From JBAZOJ01 sp041648755 (GTDB taxonomy: Bacteria; Planctomycetota; B143-G9), in the NCBI GenBank assembly GCA_041648755.1, contig JBAZOJ010000124.1, positions 1 to 10,673 on the forward strand: a DNA stretch of 10,673 nucleotides. The letters are read 5' to 3'. Positions within the stretch are counted from its first letter, which is position 1, and every line of letters starts with the position of its first letter. Below, one piece after another: positions 6,002 to 10,673 of this stretch. The notes under the pieces were generated by a model. That model was not told the DNA's origin. It worked only from the letters and a program-made list of their open reading frames with translations, and made no database searches. A program made the position numbers and the translations under genes.

Positions 6002-7978
6002 ATGGTTGAGAGGCTAAGGGTCCTTGCGATTGTCATAGCATTGGCGCTGCTCTTCTTCGGGCAGAGAGGCCTTTCCGCCGACTTCGGAGCCCCCTGGTCG
6101 CGAGCTTCTTCCATCAATCACTGTTTCGGCCGACACAATGGCAGCTACTGGTTCGCAGTGAGTAACCAGGGCTTTCATGAGGTCCGCCTCTGGGCCTTCA
6201 GTGACTCCGACCGCCGCGGGCCGAGAGTCTCCCGCCACACTGAATATCTCACAAAAACCGACATCATTCTCTGGCGTCCGCATGCGGATTGCCTTTTCGG
6301 CAAGGGCGCGGACGGCCGCATCCATGCCTTCCAGTTCGACACCGCTGAGGATCGGATCGGGCCAAGGGTCGGCACATGGCTCGTCCTCGGCCCTGGGGAA
6401 ATGGTCGCAACGAAAACCGACACCGGCGTCGCCGTCATCCGCTTCGACGGCTCGCAGGCCCTCACCTATGACTGCAACACAAACGCCAGCGAAGTTCTCT
6501 GGCTTGCTCCCACCGTCCTCGGCATCGTCACGCGCGAGACAAAGAAACTCGTCGCGGTTGACTGTCTCACAGGCATGGACGCCGAATATCCCGACATGCG
6601 CTTCGACGGCCTGGTTGGCGACAATGTAGCCTCGTTCACCTGCGAGTATCCTGCCGAGGGTAAGCCCGACGCGCCGCCCCGCACCGAGAAGATGTTCTTC
6701 GTCTTCGACGGCCTGACGCTAAAGCCTGTGCCCGATCCCGTCCCCCCCGGCGGTACCCGCGCACGCTACCTCCGCGTCGAGCGCCCCGGCGACGGCCGTG
6801 TCCTCGCCTATTACGACACAGTCGGCAACCGGGTCTTCGATTTCTGGACCGCCTTCCGTCCCGGCGCCAACCCCCGCGGGCGCGGAGGCTATCCCCCCGA
6901 CATCGTCATCGAGGGCGACGAGGCACTGAGGTTCGACCTCAGCGACAGCAGCCTCTGGTTCTACAGCCGGAAGACCGGCGCGACCCTCGACGGCTTCCCG
7001 CTCGCCGAGATCCTCTGCTGCTCTGACGAGCGCGTCCGTGGCAGGCTCGGGATGTTCTTCGCCGACGGCTCATTCGTCTCCACAAACAAGATTGACGATT
7101 TCGTGGACTCCGCCCGCGTCTCAGTCGACCTCCGCGAGCCTCCTTCCGTGATGTGCGTCCCTCACGACGGCAGCCCAGACCAGGATATGTTCTACGTGTG
7201 GAACGGCTCCGGCCTATTCCGGATCGACCTCTCCGGCCACCTTGAAACGTCGCCGTTCCCCTTCGCGCCGGGCGCCCTCGTGGTAATGTCCCCGTCCGCG
7301 CCTTTCCTCGCCGTCGGGACGCGCAAAGGCCGCGCAGACCTGCCTTCCGGCCGCGGTGAGTATTCCTTTGCCGTGTACGGGAACCGCGACCTGTTCGAGC
7401 CCGGTCCCAAGCCGCTGGCTCAGTTCACCGCCGACCTCTCCGGTGAGTCCGCGCTCTGTGACGCTGTGCATTTCCTCGGCGATTCTGGCGTGGTGCTCGT
7501 GGAAGGGAAGAAGTTCACCTACCGGAAGAGCGACTTGAGAGTTGGAGACCTGCCCCTCGGCAGGCTCAAGGCGGCATCTTCCTACGGCCGCATCCTGTTC
7601 TACGGCGTTTCCGTCTCCGCCGGGAATGACCGGCCGGAGCAGTTGGTGTACAACCTCTACGACTTCGTCGCAGGCCGTGACGTCGGCAAGCGCCTCTGGG
7701 ATCCGTTCGAAGGCCTGTTCTCCACTCGGATGCTCCCGGGCGCGGTGTTCTTCGCCCTGGACGACCGTTTCGTCGAGTTCGTCACAGACCCCGGCGCTGA
7801 GGACGGCGGGCTGATAGTGCAGTCGGAATGCCCGTGGGGAACCGCCCGCTTCTATTGGGACGATGGCCTCTGCTGCCTCAACCGGATCGGGCGCCCGATC
7901 GGGAAAGTGGCCATCCCTGACAAGATTGCCCGGTACATCGAATCGCGAGGCGCCGCAAAGCCTGGGGAGGTGAAATGA
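6002..7978 (+). CDS. Exported all-beta protein of unknown function, tandem paralog 1
   Basis: 658 residues; I do not recognise a named family. Residues 1-26 are a Sec signal peptide (MVERLRVLAIVIALALLFFG, cleavage likely after GLSA). The mature part is a run of short strand-turn-strand units (for example RVLAYYDTVGNRVFDFWT, 266-283), suggesting a beta-propeller-like fold; this is inference. Shared with the next gene are HNGSYWF (45-51), DSSLWFYSRKTGATLDG (315-331), VPHDGSPDQDMFYVWNG (386-402), LETSPFPFAPG (414-424) and FYWDDGLC (617-624), and it is nearly collinear with that gene. Cysteines 158, 188, 340, 385 and 624 are matched in paralog 2, so disulfides are possible. There is no enzyme motif, lipobox or C-terminal anchor. 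The start is set by the signal peptide; an earlier in-frame ATG at 5939 lies inside the terminator hairpin. The Shine-Dalgarno is weak (GGGATGG, 5983-5989). The stop overlaps the next start (ATGA). Its signal peptide is unlike those of paralogs 2 and 3. Confidence 0.85.
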   Translation: MVERLRVLAIVIALALLFFGQRGLSADFGAPWSRASSINHCFGRHNGSYWFAVSNQGFHEVRLWAFSDSDRRGPRVSRHTEYLTKTDIILWRPHADCLFGKGADGRIHAFQFDTAEDRIGPRVGTWLVLGPGEMVATKTDTGVAVIRFDGSQALTYDCNTNASEVLWLAPTVLGIVTRETKKLVAVDCLTGMDAEYPDMRFDGLVGDNVASFTCEYPAEGKPDAPPRTEKMFFVFDGLTLKPVPDPVPPGGTRARYLRVERPGDGRVLAYYDTVGNRVFDFWTAFRPGANPRGRGGYPPDIVIEGDEALRFDLSDSSLWFYSRKTGATLDGFPLAEILCCSDERVRGRLGMFFADGSFVSTNKIDDFVDSARVSVDLREPPSVMCVPHDGSPDQDMFYVWNGSGLFRIDLSGHLETSPFPFAPGALVVMSPSAPFLAVGTRKGRADLPSGRGEYSFAVYGNRDLFEPGPKPLAQFTADLSGESALCDAVHFLGDSGVVLVEGKKFTYRKSDLRVGDLPLGRLKAASSYGRILFYGVSVSAGNDRPEQLVYNLYDFVAGRDVGKRLWDPFEGLFSTRMLPGAVFFALDDRFVEFVTDPGAEDGGLIVQSECPWGTARFYWDDGLCCLNRIGRPIGKVAIPDKIARYIESRGAAKPGEVK

Positions 7979-8017
7979 GCGCGACCATTCATCCTTTCCA
8001 GTCCTTCGCCCGCTCCG
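7972..8017 (+). repeat. Copy A of a 46-base direct repeat at paralog starts
   Basis: These 46 bases, from just before the ATG through codon 14 of paralog 2, are identical to 9969-10014 in paralog 3. Similarity continues at lower identity to about 8090 through the rest of the signal peptide and then falls to ordinary paralog level. Confidence 0.9.
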
Positions 8018-9975
8018 TCTGCGCGCTCCTCATCCTCGCCTTTTTGCTGCTCGGCTCCATCCCCGCCGCGCCCGCCGACGAGGTCAACACCAATAATCTC
8101 CTCCGAGAGATCCGCCGGTATCTCGGTCAGCACAACGGTCGTTACTGGTTCATGATAGACACGATCCGAGCCGGACTTCGCCTCTGGGCATACAACGAAG
8201 CTGACCGCCGCGGCACGAGGATCCCGACCCACGAGGAGTTTCTGAACAAGGTGGAGGGCTCCTATTGGGACTGGGATGGGAAAACGGTCTGGTACGCAGG
8301 CGGCGGGCATTTCTGCTCGTTCGACTTGGACACTTCTACTGAGCGCAAGGGGGCCGCGTTCGAATGGCTTCTTACCGTCGGTCCCGCTGGCCTGTTCGCC
8401 GTCGGCACCAAGACGGGTGTTGATGTAATCCGCTTCGATGGCTCGGTCGCGATCTCTCGCGAATGCGACGCTCGAGGATCCAACATTGAGTGGGTAACCC
8501 CTACCGCACTGGCGGTCGCCTCCAAAAACACAGGTGATTTCGTCGTCCTGGATTGCACGACCGGCAATGTTGTCGAGTTCCCGGGGATCAAGTTCGGCGG
8601 CCGCATCTTCGGCGACGCATTTGCCCTTCGATATCCGGTCGAGTACGAGGAAGACGGCAGGAAGCACTCCAGGTACGAGAACAGGGCAGTCGTCTTTGAC
8701 GGCCTTACTCCGATCCCAGCCCCCTACGATGCCGACAAGTTCGGCCTGACGGGTACCTATGGTCTTCGTGCCGAACGGGCTGATGATGAAGTGCTGATGG
8801 GCGTCTACGACACGTCCGGCACCCGCGTCTTCAACTACTGGACTGCGTCGTTCCCCGACTACGACCAATTCCCATGGAAGATGGAGTGTCCGCCCAGAAT
8901 CGCTATCGAAGGCGACCAGGTACTCCGGATATCATATGCAGACTCGAGCCTCTGGTTCTATGACCGAAAGACGGGATTGACCCTCGATGGCATCCCGCTC
9001 GCCGAAGCCGTCGCCTGCTCGACCGAGCGTGTGAATGGAAAGCTCGGTGTCTTCTACGCCGATGGGTCCATCGTGTATTCCAACAACTTCGACCATATGG
9101 TGCAGACTGCGCGCATTCCAGTTGACAGGCACTTGCCTCTCTCTATATTCTGCGTGCCCCACGATGGGGGATCCGACCAGGATATGTTCTACGCCTGGAA
9201 CGGGAAAGGGCTCTATCGGGTGGGCTCGTCCTGCAAGGTCGAGACCTCGCCCTTTCACTTCGCACCTGGGACGATCGTGGTGCTTTCCGATTCCGAGCCT
9301 CTTATCGCTGTCGGCATCCGCACGGATAAAGACGACTCGCCCGTGGGGATCGGCGAGTACTGCTTCTCCATCTACGAACTCCCGCATCTGTTTGCCCCGG
9401 ATCCCAAGTGGCTCGCGCAGTTCCACCAGACGCTCGACGGTAAGAAGAGCATCCGCGAGATCGTGCATTTCATTGGCGACACGGGCTTCCTGCTGGTGGA
9501 TGGCGACCTGATCCGGTTCCGGGAGTCCAACAGGAAACGTCCCGAGCTTCCACCCGGTCAAACGCTCCTTTTCAACTCCCATGAGAATCTCATTGTCTAT
9601 GGCGTCTGGGTCCCTGCAGACAATTTCCGGCATGGAGCGTACGTCTGTAACGTCTTTGACTCTTCCCGCGGAAAAGACCTGTTCCAGAGGCAATTCTACA
9701 AGCAGGGGTATCTTTTTTTACACAGGATGATGCCCGGGGTCGCCTGTATGGTCTCGGGAGGGAGGGACATCAGGTTCATCTATGGCCTCGGCGAAGGCGA
9801 AGAGCCGCTCACCGAGGATTCAGGCATCTATGGTGGAGTGGGTCCCCTTTACTGGGATGATGGCCTGTGCTTGCTCTGCCGCAACGGGCTCCCGACCGGG
9901 AAGCTGAACCTGCCCAGCAAAACGGCCCAATACCTCGAGAAGCGCAAGGCCCGTCAGGCGGCGGAGGGGAAATGA
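7975..9975 (+). CDS. Exported all-beta protein of unknown function, tandem paralog 2
   Basis: 666 residues with a Sec signal peptide (hydrophobic 15-30, likely cleavage after PAAPA at about 34). The mature protein aligns with paralog 1 along its length with few gaps. Shared blocks include HNGRYWF (53-59), DSSLWFYDRKTGLTLDG (323-339), VPHDGGSDQDMFYAWNG (394-410), LETSPF-like VETSPFHFAPG (422-432) and LYWDDGLC (625-632). Cysteines 164, 194, 348, 393 and 632 fall in the same places. The C-terminus is charged and soluble (LEKRKARQAAEGK), with no anchor. GGAGG (7966-7970) lies four bases before the ATG, inside the end of paralog 1. The start overlaps the previous stop and the end overlaps the next start, both as ATGA, which points to translational coupling. 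It is probably periplasmic or secreted; substrate or partner unknown. A family-wide role as a binding propeller is a guess. Confidence 0.87.
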   Translation: MSATIHPFQSFARSVCALLILAFLLLGSIPAAPADEVNTNNLLREIRRYLGQHNGRYWFMIDTIRAGLRLWAYNEADRRGTRIPTHEEFLNKVEGSYWDWDGKTVWYAGGGHFCSFDLDTSTERKGAAFEWLLTVGPAGLFAVGTKTGVDVIRFDGSVAISRECDARGSNIEWVTPTALAVASKNTGDFVVLDCTTGNVVEFPGIKFGGRIFGDAFALRYPVEYEEDGRKHSRYENRAVVFDGLTPIPAPYDADKFGLTGTYGLRAERADDEVLMGVYDTSGTRVFNYWTASFPDYDQFPWKMECPPRIAIEGDQVLRISYADSSLWFYDRKTGLTLDGIPLAEAVACSTERVNGKLGVFYADGSIVYSNNFDHMVQTARIPVDRHLPLSIFCVPHDGGSDQDMFYAWNGKGLYRVGSSCKVETSPFHFAPGTIVVLSDSEPLIAVGIRTDKDDSPVGIGEYCFSIYELPHLFAPDPKWLAQFHQTLDGKKSIREIVHFIGDTGFLLVDGDLIRFRESNRKRPELPPGQTLLFNSHENLIVYGVWVPADNFRHGAYVCNVFDSSRGKDLFQRQFYKQGYLFLHRMMPGVACMVSGGRDIRFIYGLGEGEEPLTEDSGIYGGVGPLYWDDGLCLLCRNGLPTGKLNLPSKTAQYLEKRKARQAAEGK

Positions 9976-10014
9976 GCGCGACCATTCATCCTTTCCAGTC
10001 CTTCGCCCGCTCCG
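9969..10014 (+). repeat. Copy B of the 46-base direct repeat at paralog starts
   Basis: Identical to 7972-8017. It covers the last bases of paralog 2, the start codon and the signal-peptide N-region of paralog 3. The repeat spacing is 1997 bases, about one gene unit, as expected from tandem duplication. Confidence 0.9.
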
Positions 10015-10673
10015 CCTCCTCGCTACTCATCCTCGCCTTACTGCTGGTCGGTTCCATCCCAGCCTCGCCCGCCGATGAGGCCGATCCGTGGTTCCACGTC
10101 AAAGTCATACGCAAGTACCTTGGACATGTGAACCACCGCTATTGGTTTGTCCTGACGGGCGAGCAGAAACTGCCGGTGAGGGTCTGGGCTTATGACGATC
10201 GCAAGGCCGTTGGCGGAAGGATTGCCGAACGCACCGAATTCGACTTCGGATTCCGGGATGCCTCATGGGACTACAATGCCGAGAGATTCCTGCTGTGGGC
10301 CGAGGGCGGGCGGAAGATCAGGTCCCTCGATCTTTCCTCCGGCAAAGTGGTGGAGATTACCCCGGTCAACGGTTTCAGCGTCCCCGGCAGCGGGAATATG
10401 ATGCTCGTCCCGAACGATAATGGAGTGGAAGTGGTCACCCTCAAAGGGAAGCACGTTTCGACCATCAAGAGCCCGCCCAAGGACTGCCACCTCTGCTGGC
10501 TCGGGCCTTCGCTGGCGGGGCTGCAGAATGGCTGGACTCGCGAACTCACAATTGCCGACGCCCTTTCAGGAGAGTTCATCAAGTACACCGGAATCGAGAA
10601 TCTGAGCCACGTTGGTGGCGGCATATGGGATATCGATACCGCTGGCGACGAGCCGGGGAGGGCTATCCGGAAG
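9972..10673 (+). CDS. Exported all-beta protein of unknown function, tandem paralog 3 (cut by window end)
   Basis: The frame is open from the ATG at 9972 to the last base (234 codons), with no stop. The first 14 residues (MSATIHPFQSFARS) are identical to paralog 2, followed by a similar signal peptide (likely cleavage after PASPA). The mature part is clearly related but more diverged: RKYLGHVNHRYWFVL matches RRYLGQHNGRYWFMI of paralog 2, VRVWAYDD matches LRLWAYNE, and SWDYNAERFLLWAEGG matches the YWDWDGKTVWYAGGG segment. GGAGG (9963-9967) lies four bases before the start and within paralog 2. This copy shows that the array has at least three members and continues past the window. Confidence 0.83.
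   Translation, partial: MSATIHPFQSFARSASSLLILALLLVGSIPASPADEADPWFHVKVIRKYLGHVNHRYWFVLTGEQKLPVRVWAYDDRKAVGGRIAERTEFDFGFRDASWDYNAERFLLWAEGGRKIRSLDLSSGKVVEITPVNGFSVPGSGNMMLVPNDNGVEVVTLKGKHVSTIKSPPKDCHLCWLGPSLAGLQNGWTRELTIADALSGEFIKYTGIENLSHVGGGIWDIDTAGDEPGRAIRK

Noticed and set aside
7852..8868. Open frame of 338 codons on the minus strand inside paralog 2 and the end of paralog 1
   Set aside because: It is antisense to two clear genes with signal peptides and paralog conservation. Long antisense frames are common in GC-rich coding DNA, and its protein looks low in structure with no family marks.
8932..9693. Open frame of 253 codons on the minus strand inside paralog 2
   Set aside because: Same reason: a shadow of the codon bias of paralog 2.

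Overview
The window reads as a piece of a GC-rich (about 60% by eye) genome from a bacterium with a Gram-negative type of cell plan. The grounds are an NtrC-family response regulator, an Amt ammonium transporter, and several large exported proteins with Sec-type signal peptides. Right-handed beta-helix proteins of the CSLREA / choice-of-anchor Q type are common in little-cultured environmental phyla (Planctomycetes-like, Hydrogenedentes-like, Armatimonadota-like). The sequence alone does not decide the phylum. No tRNA, rRNA, CRISPR array, IS element or phage gene was seen.

The left part (1-3735) is on the minus strand. In transcription order it holds an ammonium transporter (amt, 2497-3735), a probable terminator hairpin, an NtrC-type response regulator (1021-2337), and the N-terminal 323 residues of a membrane sensor that runs off the left edge (1-970). 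Regulator and sensor look like a two-component pair in one operon. Being next to amt suggests, but does not prove, a link to nitrogen supply. Two details stand out. The regulator keeps its receiver and Fis-type DNA-binding domains, but the residues that let such proteins burn ATP and open sigma-54 promoters have been lost. The amt leader can fold so that the Shine-Dalgarno sequence sits in the bulge of a two-part stem next to the start codon.

The middle (3736-3903) is a divergent intergenic region with candidate promoters in both directions. It is followed on the plus strand by a 665-residue exported beta-helix protein (3904-5901) and a strong intrinsic terminator (5929-5963).

The right part (6002 to the window end) is a tandem array of at least three related genes of about 660 codons for exported, apparently all-beta proteins of unknown function. 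Neighbours overlap by ATGA, so they are probably translationally coupled. Copies 2 and 3 share a 46-base identical stretch over the start codon and the signal-peptide N-terminus, although the mature proteins have diverged strongly. The third copy is cut by the window end, so the array may be longer. This array is the best candidate for an undescribed system here. Its function cannot be read from the sequence; the fold resembles a beta-propeller only by its repeated short strand-turn-strand pattern.
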